Positions 1 through 13,294 of a stretch of 64,000 nucleotides of DNA are shown piece after piece. The stretch lies in NCBI GenBank assembly GCA_037957365.1, contig JARHVA010000021.1:6755001-6819000 (forward strand). Reading direction: 5' to 3'. The notes under the pieces were generated by a model. The model was not told where the DNA came from, did not search any database, and worked only from the letters and a program-made list of their open reading frames with translations. This DNA is from Torreya grandis (Eukaryota; Streptophyta; Pinopsida; Cupressales; Taxaceae). Every line of letters starts with the position of its first letter. Positions within the stretch are counted from its first letter, which is position 1. The translations under genes were made by a program, and so were the position numbers.

Positions 1-2320
1 TTCATATATTTCTCCATGTATATGCTCTTGAATAACTTATTTCATAGTACTTCTTATTATTTTTTCTTATTATTTTCCAATGTTGTGGATTCTTTCATCT
101 AACCATCTCTCTACACATCTCTGCCATGATAGCCATCATAACATGTTTTAATCATCCACACTCACTGCACCATTTTTCATAAGAGGTTCCTAGAAAACCC
201 ATCAAAACATGTTAATACAAGGATATATGTATGAAGTGTGATGTAAGAAATCAAAAAAAATAACTTAGACTAAATCTATCAATTTAAAATTTAAAGAGGA
301 TATATTTATACATGAAACATAGACTTAATAGGTACAAAACATGTATAAAAATCTACATGATTAATAGATACATGAAAAAAAAGCATTCACTATGTATTGA
401 AGAATGATAAAAGATAATTTGAGATAAATTATTTCATATCTTGATATTAATCTCTATCACATTGGAACTATTTTACAATAAAACTGAGCACTATATATAG
501 ATTTTTTACAAGGTGCTTTTTCTTCATAGTCCATCCTTTTTCTACATCCAAAGGAAAGACTCTTCACATTCTATGGACTATTGTTATGATTTCAAGTGCT
601 GCATACATAAAAAAATAGATCTTACAAAATATAAAATAGTGTGAGTTGAATAAATGTCCACCAATTACACTCTAAATTTTTTTATAGCCTTGTTATAATC
701 TAAACACATAATGGTTTGAAAAAAAAAATGTGTAAGAACTCATACACAATATTTTTTCATGATCCACTCACTTGCACTATTGTGTGCTAACATCCTACAA
801 CTAATATAATAATCATTTCAAATAAAACATGTGCACTATCATTCTTTAGCATCATAAGACATCAAGTCTCACTTTCAATCTCCATGGATCTTATGGATTT
901 GTGTATAAAAAAAACAAAGGCATTCACATGTACTTGAAAGAGTATTCTCAAACAACAAAAATCTATGCACATCAACAAGGCTACACAAAAGAAACAATTC
1001 TTACATAAAAGTGGAAAAAAGCAACACAATATATTAGATGCATAAAAATAATTGAATATAATAATACAAAAATATTTTCTTACAATCCAAAAAATGTGTA
1101 CAACATCAAATATGCTTATTATTACTTAAATGTTTTTGGTTGATGTAGGATTATAAGTGAACCTCACATGATCTTGCATCATATTTATTTTATTTTCCCT
1201 TTCCTATATACTTTTATTGTGATTTGGGATCCCCATGGTTTCTATTTTTTTCTCTCTTGGTATTTGGATATTGTTTAAATGTTTTGATAAGGGTTTGACC
1301 TTATTTGAACATTATGATAATGGTCAATTTGTCTTTGTGGGTATTTTGACTTGTGTTTCAATTTTTCTAGTTGTTTGGGGCCATTTTTTGTTATATTTTA
1401 CTCTTTTATTGTGTCATATTTCACATCAATAGATACCTAATTTGAATTTGAGATGTCTATATTATAGAAGGCATTATATAAGTGTGAACGAGTATGGATG
1501 AGTGATTTGAAGCTTTTAAATGAGAATCAATTGATCATTTCTATAATGACAAAGTCTATTATTTTATATTTTCTGCATATGTATACTAAGATAAGGCCTA
1601 AGTGAAAGAGAATATATTTTTATTTTACCTACATCTTGTAAGATCAAGGATGGGAACTAGATATACACAAATTTTTTAGTTGACATGTATGAGTACTATG
1701 TGCCAAACTATGTACCTATTGTAAAGGTAGGATGAGGAATGACTGAGGTAGCTCCCTCAACTTAAACACCAATGTCATATTCCATATAAATTATGGAGGT
1801 GAGATCAAATAAAAAGATAATATTTTGACATCTTCATACATCTATTAACATATATTAGAGAGGTTTCTGGTTATCATTTGTAAAATAAGGGTTACATTAA
1901 TTTTTTAGACTTTCAAAACTAATTTTAGAATAGGTTAACCACATTTATATATATTTATATTATGAGATAATTTATATTTTATTCATCATAATATCTGATT
2001 ATGGGCACTATCTCATATTTTTGTTTTCTCTCTGGTGTTTCTTTTGTACAGTTCCATGACCTAATTTTTAGTAATTTAAGCATTCATTAAAATATATGCA
2101 AGTTAAGAACATGAATTTATATGTTAAAATAAATTCACTTTCCATTTATATTTATCTATTTTTATTTTAGGTACTTTCACTCATCTATTTTTCATTAGGA
2201 ATGTCTTATATACTATAAATTACTATATTTAGTTAGATTTTACTAGTGCTCCTTACTTAAACATTTGTACACCCTTCACAGTAAAACAAAAGGGAAACCA
2301 TAGTCACCCAACTCTATTAC
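1..2320. other. AT-rich intergenic DNA, nothing recognisable
   Basis: I see no gene, RNA or bounded element here. The only open frames are short, T-rich and hydrophobic, for example about 65 codons at 1235-1432, and match no family I know. The stretch directly precedes a decayed Gypsy integrase, so part of it may be the rest of that element decayed beyond recognition. That is inference. Confidence 0.5.
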
Positions 2321-2329
2321 TGTATCCCC

Positions 2330-3460
2330 ACAATAATATTGAAGGGATGTGGGATTTGGTGTCCATGTATTTCATAGTAGGGTTTCCAATGACTTAGTGT
2401 AGGCATGATTCTATCTTGGTGGTTGTTGACAAGTTAACCAAGGTAACACACTTCTTGCCAACAACAAATACCTATGAGGTTAAAGACATTGATCAGTTAT
2501 ATTTGGGCCATGTTGTAAGATTTTGTAGAAATCTACTTAGGATAATCTCAAACATGGACTCTTTTTTTACTTTTAATTTCTAGAATAATTTCCATGAAAC
2601 ACTAGGTATGAATCTAAATATCATTACATCATATCACCATGAGACAGATGAAAATATTAAAAGAGTCAATCATGTCCTATAGGATATGTTATGAATGTAT
2701 GTGATGGGTCAATAATTTTAGTGGGAGAACTATATAACATTAGTGAAATTTAAAGTTAATACTAGCTATCACAATTTCATTGGCATGGCCATGTAAACAA
2801 CATTGTATGGATGACCCTATATAATAACATTGATTTGAGGAAAACTTGAGGATCATATTTTGATTGGTCCTAATTTGGTCCATGAGATGGAAGAGAAGGT
2901 TTCTAAAAGTATGAAACACCTCAAAGAGGAAAAAGCATTAAAAGATTTAAGTTGATTATCACAAGATGGATAAATGTTTTGTATTAGTAGAACATGTATT
3001 TTGGCAAATAAGATCACATAGCCTGATAAAATATAGATTGGGCATGGAATCAAGTTATTAGTTCAGTTTATAAGACCAATTAATATTTTGGAATTAATAA
3101 GTTTGGTTGCTTACAGACTTGCCTTTCCACCCAACATGTATATGATGCATGATGTAATCTACGTATAAGTATTGAGAAAATATATGTGTGACCTAGCTCA
3201 TGTTCTTAATTGAATTCCTTAAAAATGGAAGAGGACACATCTAGGTTTTATCTTTTGAAGATCATTGATTTATGGCAACACACATTTTATCATGTGAAGG
3301 TTCAATAAGACTAATATAACTCATGTTATTCTTCTTAGGAGTAAACATTAGAGATGAAACATTTATATCCAAATCTTTTTTTATGAAAATTTAAGAGTGA
3401 AGTTTCATGGAGTTAAGAATGTAGTGCCTTTCAATAAAGAAACTATTTTAAAAACTTATT
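2330..3460 (+). pseudogene. Gypsy integrase remnant
   Basis: Broken-frame translation on + follows a plant Ty3/Gypsy integrase core and C-terminal domain. Near 2350-2470 it reads MWDLVSMYFIVGFP, then DSILVVVDKLTKVTHFLP, matching the catalytic-core opening (usual form MDFI.GLP then VVVDRLTK.AHF.P). Near 2580-2680 comes the second catalytic region (NNFHETLGMNLN, then TSYHHETDENIKRVN, equivalent to the usual PQTDGQ.ER). Near 2760-2820 comes NTSYHNFIGMAM and an equivalent of the ALYG motif. Many stops interrupt every frame. No reverse transcriptase precedes it. The 3' LTR may begin near 3419 (TGTAGTGCC) but I could not pair it. It resembles the fragment at 44340-45425. Confidence 0.8.
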
Positions 3461-3644
3461 TAGGTCACTTTTAAACTAATACATTATTATTTTGTCTTGC
3501 ATATATTTTTTCCATCTCTAAGGATATAATAACTTATGTCCTTGATTATATTGGAACATGTATATATTATTATTTGATATGACCATAGCTATATATTAAT
3601 TTATAAATCATTTTGTTTAATACTATAACAACTCATGTGCTTGA

Positions 3645-3646
<2 letters not shown>

Positions 3647-3700
<54 letters not shown>
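3647..3700. repeat. (ATT)n microsatellite
   Basis: About 17 perfect ATT units in AT-rich intergenic DNA. No gene is adjacent. Confidence 0.95.
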
Positions 3701-5449
<1,749 letters not shown>

Positions 5450-5450
<1 letters not shown>

Positions 5451-6708
5451 TGTCAATCTTCATTATTCTACTCACTATCTTGCACATGATGAAAACATCA
5501 CTTAGGCAACCCTATTTTACTTACAGAGTTATGTCAACCAAATTCTAATAGACTCAGACCTTTTGGGATAATATTTCACTAATTTAGATAAGGCCATAAA
5601 CTGACCTTGTCCACTAGTGTGACCTTGTCTCCTATGCTACAATGGTAACTTTTCAAATTTGAGAAATTTCATATTAGATATATCACATGTTTAGCAATGT
5701 CTGTTAATGGAAATATTCCAAACATTCTTTTATATAAGCACATACAATGCTTTCTAAACACATCTTTAAATCACTTAGAAATTCAACTACACATTGAGAA
5801 AAAAAGAACTAATTCTTCCAATTCAAGTTATAATTTATTCTAACATTCATATGCCAAGTACAAATATATTTTATTTTAGGTAAAAGGAACTCATTGTCAA
5901 GCATTCAAGATAATGTATCTAGCTGCATCCATATGAAAAATATTAATATTCACACATTCACTTCAATATGGAGAACTACATCAGCCTGAGGCCATTTTGG
6001 GATATGCAGGTAGCACTCATATTATGGAGGTTTTTCTAAAGATAGTTTAGCTATTCTCATTATTTGATTCCCCTATTTTTAAATTTGATCTATATTTAAT
6101 TTGTTTAAGAACTAGGATTTTACTATTGGATGTATTTCACATATCAAATCAACTCCTACACTCAATCACTTAAACATCAATACTAGTCATAAACATTCAG
6201 ACTAAAAAATCAATCGTACGATCAACCAAAACATGACCATAGTCAATAGATAAGGCCATAGTGTGCCCCAATCCACCTAGTGTGGCCTTGTCTAAATACA
6301 TCATATAATCCCCTTTTCTATTAAAAAATAATTCACATATATTTCCATCTAGTTCTACATTTTATATCTTCCTGTACAGTTAGGATAAATCAAATCCAAG
6401 TTAGGTTTTCATATTCTATTAAAAGTTACTATTTATAGCTTATTTAAAATTATGTAGTTTACTATATTTTACATTTTGATTATGTATATTATTTATATAT
6501 AAATCATTATTCAATTATTTATCTGTTTTATTGTATTTCATTTTAAAATCAAAATTAAAACACACTTAAATACTATGATGAACCCATATTTTTATATAGA
6601 AAAGTGTTTGTTGTTTGCTTGATTTTTTTCTTGGAATTTCATCTAAATTTATATAAATTCTAACACTGAAAGAAATAAAATTCAACTTTTAATATAAATT
6701 TGACACCA
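5450..6708. repeat. Repeat A, left part
   Basis: Left part of a diverged repeat of about 2 kb whose second copy is at 38965-40985. Shared landmarks include GAAAACATCACT near 5490, GATAATATTTCACTAA near 5565, the motif GAGAACTACATCAGCCTGA near 5960 and AGTGTGGCCTTGTCT near 6280. Element L splits the copy at 6708; it resumes at 15170. It may be a retrotransposon LTR, since the GAACTACAT motif is familiar from some plant Gypsy elements, but I could not prove termini or a TSD. Confidence 0.75.
6704..6708. repeat. TSD of element L, left copy (CACCA)
   Basis: CACCA directly precedes the left LTR and recurs at 15165-15169 just after the right LTR. The homologous place in repeat A' (near 40210) has a single CACCA with no insertion. 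Confidence 0.85.
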
Positions 6709-7400
6709 TGATGTGGCCTCAAACCACAACTCACTCTTTCTCACGAATTCAACTCATGAATTCAATAAAAAATGCAATAAATCTTCATTAATATCCTCAC
6801 AATTACAAAATCTTTCTCAACAAAGAATTACAATTCCATAGGCCATTCCATCAATGCATGCCATCAAACTCTCTCTTTACCTAGCCAATATGCCAAGGAG
6901 GACCTCAAGATTCTCTCCAAGCTTATCTCTCTTCTAAATTCACCTACCTAAGCCAAAAATGGATACATTCATTTATAAAAAAGTATGAGAAAAGAAGGGA
7001 GACACAAAAAAAACTATGTCCCACATCCCACATGGGTGAAAACATGACAAAGAATAATATTCCAAGGGAATGATATGCCATGTTCTCCACTTGAAGTGAT
7101 CATTTTTAAATACAAATACTCGACCAAATTTTGTTCCACCCTTCACATGTGAAACACAATTGATGAATAGTGAAAGGAAAGTCACATGTCCAAGGTCAAA
7201 AAAGAAGAGTATATTCTTTAGATAAGGTAGACCACTTCCATGTGCTTTTTTGACCACTTTTTCTTATACCCACATGATAAATTTGACCCATGACACTTAT
7301 GAAATCAAGAATAGTGTTGTGACACCTCACCAAGATGAATAATGTCTACCACATCATTAGTGAATAGTGTTGCATGAATAATGTTTTGGCTACCATATCA
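6709..7400 (-). repeat. Element L 3' LTR (left)
   Basis: 692-bp LTR from TGATGTGGCC to CCATATCA. It aligns along its length with 8846-9224 plus 14849-15164. Landmarks common to both are the CCACATCCCACATGGGTGAA segment near 7021 and 9157 and the run ending near 7395 and 15160. Confidence 0.88.
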
Positions 7401-7411
7401 TTCTCCTCTAA
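7401..7411 (-). promoter_or_regulatory. Element L polypurine tract
   Basis: On the minus strand TTAGAGGAGAA directly abuts the 3' LTR, the position and composition expected for the plus-strand DNA primer of reverse transcription. Confidence 0.6.
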
Positions 7412-7849
7412 TTTAAAATAACTTAGCTCTTATGAGTCATCCTAATTGTATCCTTGTCATTTATTTTGAAAAGAAATAAAAATACACAATCTTTATTTTT
7501 GATTGATGCAAGATTGCTCAAACCTTGGGATGCTCTTTCATCAGACACTTAAGGTAGATAATGTGATATCATGATCACATAGATGGGGTAAGTTATAAAA
7601 CAAATATTTTAGTCACCACGTGTAATGAACAGGTCATCCCATTCCAATACACCAAATTCACCCAAATAATTTTCTTTTTCTTTCTCCACTTCTAGCATCT
7701 ACATACTAACTTTCCCAAATCATCCCCATTGGATCACAAACCATCCTCATATGAAAAAACATATCCATATCTGAATGGATTGACATGTGGGCTCCAACCC
7801 ACCATTAGAAATTGACATCCTCTTCTAAGATTCTCTATCATGCATCTTA

Positions 7850-8748
7850 TCTATCAACGTGAGATCTATCCCACCACTATCTATCCACCTCCACCAAAAT
7901 CCCACCTAGATTTTTTCACTCATCCAACCACCTATTGGATTATTCACACCACACACTACAACCACTTTCAGCTCCTCTTTTATGGATGCAACAACATTAT
8001 ACTCATTCTCCTCATCCACATGTGCACTCTCATGCACAAATATATCCTCTATGGTTATAACACCAGCCAAATCTTCATTCATAAATTCTTCCAAGGAAGC
8101 TTGAAACTTATTTGTAACAATCATAACATTAGGCTCTTACACATGTATTTTCTTACACAACATCCTCAATCATCACAACATCTTCTTATTCCACAATAAG
8201 CCTTGGATCATCAATACCTCCTCTAACAACTATCAATTATTCTTCTTCCTCTATGTGTAACTCCTCATGGCTGAAATAATCTCTTTTCTATAACTCCTCC
8301 TAGTTGCCTTTTTCAATCTCATCAAATGTTTCACTCATGGAAACATTTTCCCACTCATGGGTCTTCTTACATTCTTATCCATCATCACACAAGGGGTCTT
8401 CAACATTAGGTTCACTGAATATCACATTCTCATTCTCCTTCATGAGGAATTCTTTTCCAATGGGTTTCTCACATGATAACTCCTTATTGTATTCAAAGAC
8501 AACCATCTTCTTTTACAACTCTCCACAATTTCACTCTTCACTTTTACATGTAACTACTTCTTTCTTCAACACAACCACCTTTATTTTTAGGGAATCTATC
8601 ATTTTCTATACGAAATCCTTTTCTTTTGCATTCTCAAAATATTCATATCTTTCTATTAGTAGCTCCAAAAACATATCCTAGGTCTTTAGATTATTCACCC
8701 ACTCTTTCTCTGATGGTAAGCCTCCACTCTTATTTTCATTCTTCATCT
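7850..8748 (-). pseudogene. Decayed ORF of element L, acidic protein of unknown function
   Basis: An ATG at 8748 (minus), about 80 nt downstream of the primer-binding site, opens MKNENKSGGLPSEKEW. The frame then continues for roughly 280 codons with a consistent acidic, Glu- and Lys-rich composition (LLIERYEYFENAKEK, KKEVVTCKSEE, ETFDEIEKGN, HEELHIEEEE). It is broken by about eight stops of mixed type and one shift near 8120, after which 7906-8124 continues open (SLEEFMNEDLAGVITIEDI). I do not recognise the family. It lacks a zinc knuckle, DSG, DDE or YVDD motif, so it is not a normal gag or pol. It could be a captured host fragment or an element-specific protein. Confidence 0.5.
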
Positions 8749-8829
8749 TTATACATGAAAAACACATAAACACATTCAATCTTCAACAATATCTTCTCCT
8801 CTCATATCCTCTACCCAAGGGATCATAAC

Positions 8830-8841
8830 TTACTCTGATAT
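8830..8841 (-). promoter_or_regulatory. Element L primer-binding site
   Basis: Minus-strand TAATATCAGAGT lies a few bases inside the right (5') LTR and differs from the common initiator-Met-tRNA site TGGTATCAGAGC at a few positions. It fixes the element's orientation as minus. Confidence 0.6.
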
Positions 8842-8845
8842 TAGT

Positions 8846-9224
8846 TGATGTGGCCTCAAACCATACCTTACTTTTTCTCATAAATTCAACTCATGAATTC
8901 AATCAAAAATTCAATAAATCTTCATTAATCTCCTCATAATTACAAAATATTTCTCAACAAAGAATTACAATTCCATAGGCCATGTCGTCAATACATGCCA
9001 TCAAACCCTCTCTTTACTTGGCCAACATGATAATGAGCCCCTAAAGATTATCTCTAAGGTTATCTCTCTCCTAAAATTTACTATAAAATCTAAGAATAGA
9101 TACATTCATTTATATAAAAGTATGATGAAAGATGGGAGATAAAACATCAACTATGTCCCACATCCCACATGGGTGAAAACATGACAAAGAAGAAAAGTCT
9201 AAGGGAATGATATGCCATGTTATC
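8846..9224 (-). repeat. Element L 5' LTR, first part
   Basis: It starts TGATGTGGCC and matches the left LTR until the Copia-1 insertion; the LTR resumes at 14849. The last five bases (TTATC, 9220-9224) are the Copia-1 target-site duplication. Confidence 0.87.
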
Positions 9225-9913
9225 TATTGGGGATCAACCAACAATGTTGATTACAATATGAAAGCAATTAAATGTGGAATCAAACCATAAAGATAAGTAA
9301 CTAGAATCAGATAATAACAAACAATAAGAGATACAAGAAACCACCCTAAAAACTTGTATTAAACTCTTTACAGAAGGAATACAATTGAATAAACTTCTTT
9401 TCTTCCACACCTCTCTCAGATGTACATATTTCTTTCCCTCAAGAGCTCTCTCTCTCTCTCAATTAAAATCAACTCCAACAACCTGGAATGATTCACATAT
9501 ACAATTGTACTGTCCAATTCAACATTCTACACACTAAGCTAAGAAGAATTATCCATATTATATAGAATTAGGGATCATGAGCAATGCAATTACAACCAAT
9601 AGATGCACCTCCTAATCAAGGGCTCAAAACAATCTTACTTAAAATAGAGATGCGGACTTAAGACTATCACTTAATCTTATCATGCAAACATTCTATTCTA
9701 TCCACGAAATAGCATTCTGGACGCACAGGTGACTGACGTCTATCCTTGCCTGTCTGCCTGTGACCAACATTGGCTGATCCATGACTGACGTCGGCATCTC
9801 CTGATTTGCTCCTGACCGACGTCGGTCGCTCTTGACCAACGCCGGTGACTGTGTAACTCCTACAACTTGCAAACTCGTTCATTTGGTGAAGCTTTTAGCT
9901 CCACACCTTAACA
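9225..9913 (-). repeat. Copia-1 3' LTR (left)
   Basis: It runs from TATTGGGGATC to CCTTAACA and is highly similar to 14147-14843. It contains a CGACGTCG-type palindrome array at about 9730-9850. Confidence 0.95.
9730..9850. repeat. Palindrome array (GACCGACGTCGGTC type) in the Copia-1 left LTR
   Basis: At least five imperfect copies spaced about 20-30 bp apart, including TGACTGACGTC, TGACTGACGTCGGC and the near-perfect palindrome TGACCGACGTCGGTCG. The equivalent array in the right LTR is at 14655-14785. The block is much richer in CpG than its AT-rich surroundings. Confidence 0.85.
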
Positions 9914-9926
9914 ATCTCCCACTTGG
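9914..9926 (-). promoter_or_regulatory. Copia-1 polypurine tract
   Basis: Minus-strand CCAAGTGGGAGAT abuts the 3' LTR, the usual Copia polypurine-tract position. Confidence 0.8.
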
Positions 9927-9986
9927 AGATAAACAGCTACACTAGTACCTGTACAACAACATCTTCTAGCTCCTCCATCTTCAAAA

Positions 9987-10655
9987 TCAATCATGAAGAC
10001 CAACAGAAGTTGAATAAATATTCAACTTCTCCTTTGTTACCGGCTTGGTTAACATATCCGCAGGGTTTTTATCTGTATGGATCTTGTCCAGCTTCAACTC
10101 ACCATCCTCCAATACATGTCTAATGAAGTGGTACCTAAGCTGCATATGCTTTGTTCTTGAATGAAAGGCTGAATTCTTAGCCAAATGAATTGCACTCTGA
10201 CTATCATTGTATAATATACAACTCTCTTGATCCTTTCCTAGCTCTTCCATGAACTGTGTCATCCATATCATCTCTTTGCTAGCCTCTGTGACTAAAATAT
10301 ATTTTGCTTCTGTAGTTGACAAGGCAACAACCTTCTGCAACTTTGATATCCAGCTAACCGCTGTTCCACCAATAGTGAAAACATATCCTATGGTGCTCCT
10401 CCTGCCATCCAAATCCCCTACCATATCTAAATCTACATAACCATGTAGAGAAGTATCTGAACCTCCATAGCAAAAATGCCTACTTCTGGTCCCTCTCAGA
10501 TATCTAAGGATCCACTGAACTGCTTTACAGTGCTCCTTCCCTAGATTGGCCATATACTTACTTACAACTCCCACTGCTTGGGCAATATCTGGTCTAGTAC
10601 AAACCATTGCATACATTAAGCTCCCTACTATGGAAGCATATGGAACTCTATTCAT
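9987..10655 (-). pseudogene. Copia-1 RNase H domain
   Basis: An intact 222-codon segment. It begins with the RT-to-RNase H connector (YASIVGSLMYAMVCTRPDIA) and carries RNase H features: GYVDLDMVGDLDGRRST, where Copia normally has the first catalytic Asp region as G..DSD.AGD.D.RRS (the D-S-D has become D-L-D). Then come ALSTTEAKYI (catalytic Glu), NDSQSAIHLAKN (catalytic Asp) and HIRTKH-like RTKHMQLRYHFIR near the end, closing with DKNPADMLTKPV. It would degrade the RNA strand of the RNA:DNA hybrid. Confidence 0.93.
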
Positions 10656-10700
10656 GTACTCTACCTCATCATGTGAATTAGGACACTATTCTTTACTCAA

Positions 10701-11330
10701 TTAAAAATGTCCAGCCAAAGGTGTGCTTATCGGTTTTGCATCCTGCATATTGAACCGTTTCAACACCTTGTTCACATAATCCTCTTGAGATAAAATCCAC
10801 CTGTGATTTTTCCTATCTCTCTTTATGCTCATGCCAAGGATTTTATTTGCTACTCCCAAATCCTTCATGGCAAATGTGTGAGCTAATTTCACCTTAAGCT
10901 CAGAGATATCCTGCATGTGTGATCCTGTAACCAACATATCATCTACATACAACAACAAAATAATATATCTACCATTATCCAATCTCTTAAAATACACACA
11001 ATGGTTAGATTGACACCTACTGTAGGCATGCTCAGTCATAAACCTGTCAAATCTCAAATACCAATGTCTAGGAGCTTGCTTGAGGCCATACAAGCTTTTC
11101 TTCAATCTGCACACTAACTTCTCCTTACCTTTGACCTCAAATCCTTCTGGCTGCTCCATATATATTTCTTCATCCAAATCTCCATGAAGAAAAGCTGTCT
11201 TAACATCAAGATACTCAAGATGCAAATCCTCAATAGCAACTAAAGACAATATAGTCCGTATAGAAGTCATTTTAACAATAGGAGAAAAAATCTCACCAAA
11301 ATCAATACCTGGTTTTTATGCAAATCCTTT
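10701..11330 (-). pseudogene. Copia-1 reverse transcriptase domain
   Basis: Fingers-palm sequence DVKTAFLHGDLDEEIYMEQP carries the first catalytic Asp. Next come SLYGLKQAPRHWY and the catalytic YVDDM box (LLLYVDDMLVTG), then the Copia RT end QEDYVNKVLKRF. The core from 11270 to 10701 is open; the preceding KPGIDFGEIFSP is separated by a TAA. The catalytic residues are all present, so loss of function comes from the stops. Confidence 0.94.
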
Positions 11331-11671
11331 CACTACCAACATGGCCTTATATCTCATCTGTCCATTCTCACCTTCCTTTAATCTATAGATCCATATGTTC
11401 TTCGGTGTCTTCTTACCTTATGGCAACTCAACCAAATCCCATGTTTGGTTCTCTTTCAAGGAATCAATCTCCTCATTCATGCCTAGCTCCCACTGATTCT
11501 TGGATTCCACCTGTATTGCTTCATCAAAACTCTCTGGTTCTCCACCATCAGTAAGCAATAAATAGAATAATGAAGGGGAATATCAAATTGGAGGTTTACT
11601 TACCCTTTCTGACCTCCTGATGGGCGTCTGAGACTCATTCACAACACGCTGTCCACCCAAATTCTTTGACA

Positions 11672-11823
11672 GTGACCAACCTCGGTCACTTCCAAGCCTG
11701 TTACTAGCCGACGTCGGTTCTTCCTGACCGACATCAGTTCCTGCCTAGCCGATGTCGGTCACTGTATGACTGACATCGGTTCCTGTATTACCGATGTCGG
11801 TTCCTGCCTGACTGATGTCAGTC
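11672..11823. repeat. Palindrome array inside the Copia-1 coding region
   Basis: Six or seven copies of a CCGATGTCGG/CCGACGTCGG unit at about 20-bp spacing, in the linker between integrase and RT. On the minus strand they encode a short peptide repeat (GTDIGNTGTDVSHTVTDIG). The unit is the same as in this element's own LTRs, although the LTRs are non-coding. Confidence 0.85.
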
Positions 11824-12650
11824 TTTGTGTTTTCCTGTCTGTGATTATATTTTCCTGCGAGCTCATTTTGGACCATCACCTCGTCTAATTCTCCATTGCT
11901 CTGCCCAGATTGATTCAGCTTCTTCAGCTGATCACTATACATCACTTTTTCATTGAAAAAAACATCACGACTCCTAATTATCTTGTTAGTTCCTAGATTC
12001 CAAAACCTGAATCCAAAATTATTAGAGCCATAGCCAATAAATGTGCACCTCATAGACTTAACATCCATCTTCTTTCTATTTTCCTTATCAATGTGAACAA
12101 AGGATTCATAACCAAAAACTTTGAGAAATGAGAGATCTACCTTTTTACCTATCCATGCCTCTTCTAGAATTCCACCATCCAGAGCTGTAGAGGGTCCTTT
12201 GTTAATCAGGTACACTGCAGTATCAACAGGTTTTGCCCAAAACTCTAAGGGCAAACCAACATGCAATCTCATACACCTTGCACACTCCATAACTATTCTG
12301 TTCATCCTTTCAGCAACTCCATTTTGCTGAGGTGTCCTTAGAACCGTTCTTTGCCTGTGGATTCCATGCATATAACAATACTAGTTGAACTTATAGCTGC
12401 AGAACTCACCACCATTGTTAGATCTCAGGCACTTCAATCTTCTGCCTGTTTCATTCTCAACCATAGCTTTCCAAATCTTAAAAGTGTCAAAAACATCATA
12501 TTTATTCCTTATGCAATAGACCCATACCTTTCTTGTAGCATCATCAATAAAAGAGACAAAGTACTATGATCCTCCAATAGAAGCAACCTGAGCTGGTCCC
12601 CACACGTCTGTGTGAACAAGCTGCAATTTTTACTTCTTCTTTGTTGATCC
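11745..12650 (-). pseudogene. Copia-1 integrase domain
   Basis: Core sequence RTPQQNGVAERMNR keeps the catalytic Glu of the DDE triad. It is followed by EFWAKPVDTAVYLINKGPS and the C-terminal GKKVDLSFLKVFGYESFVHI and FIGYGSNNFGFRFWN segments typical of Copia. The N-terminal half of the core (12370-12650) is broken by stops. The open tail carries the TDIG/TDVSH repeat peptide. Confidence 0.92.
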
Positions 12651-12674
12651 AGTCTTGAGAAAACTCACTCTCTT

Positions 12675-13025
12675 CTATTTCCCAAAAACATAGTGCTCAC
12701 AAAAATCTAGATCTATGCTTTTCAAATCTGAAAGCTTAACTTTTGACTTAAGAATGGACATTCCCTTCTCACTCATGTGGCCAAGCCTAGAGTGCCACAA
12801 CTTTGCATCCACATCTGAAGTAGATAATACAGAAGGAGAATTATTAGTAATACAATTACATAAATAGAGAGTACCTACTCTCTTACCTCTGGCCAATACA
12901 AGTGCACCCTTGGTCACCTTCCAAGATTCAGTTGTGAGAGTTACTATACAACCCTCATCCCCTAACTTTCCTGTAGAAATCAAATTCTTCTTCAAGCTAG
13001 GAACATGCGTGACATCTCTCAACAC
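12675..13025 (-). pseudogene. Copia-1 protease end and GAG-pre-integrase
   Basis: MLRDVTHVPSLKKNLISTGKL is the downstream half of a Copia retropepsin (usually L.DVLYVP.L..NLISV..L). It is followed by LWHSRLGHMSEKGMSIL, the GAG-pre-integrase zinc-binding start, and ends LDFCEHYVFGK, where the usual second pair is C..C; here CEHYVFGK has lost one Cys to Tyr. Confidence 0.88.
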
Positions 13026-13294
13026 CCATGTGTTTCCATTCTACATTTTCAGCTGCACTTTTCCTTTGCCAACAATTTTACAAGGCTCATCATCCCCTAA
13101 ATACACTATTCAAAAATATCCATGGACATAGTCACTAAAATATTCTCTATTAGGGGTAGCATGAAAAGATGCACCAGAATCTAACACCCAAGATTCTATA
13201 TTATTATGCAAAGAGAATATAAGAGCATCTTGTGCAATACCTACAACTTTTGCTTCTTCTTTACCTTCATGCTGATTGTCTTCTTTTGGCTTTG

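Noticed and set aside
1235..1432. Small hydrophobic frame that might be a membrane protein
   Set aside because: T-rich DNA yields Phe/Leu/Ile runs by chance; no family pattern, neighbours or conserved context.
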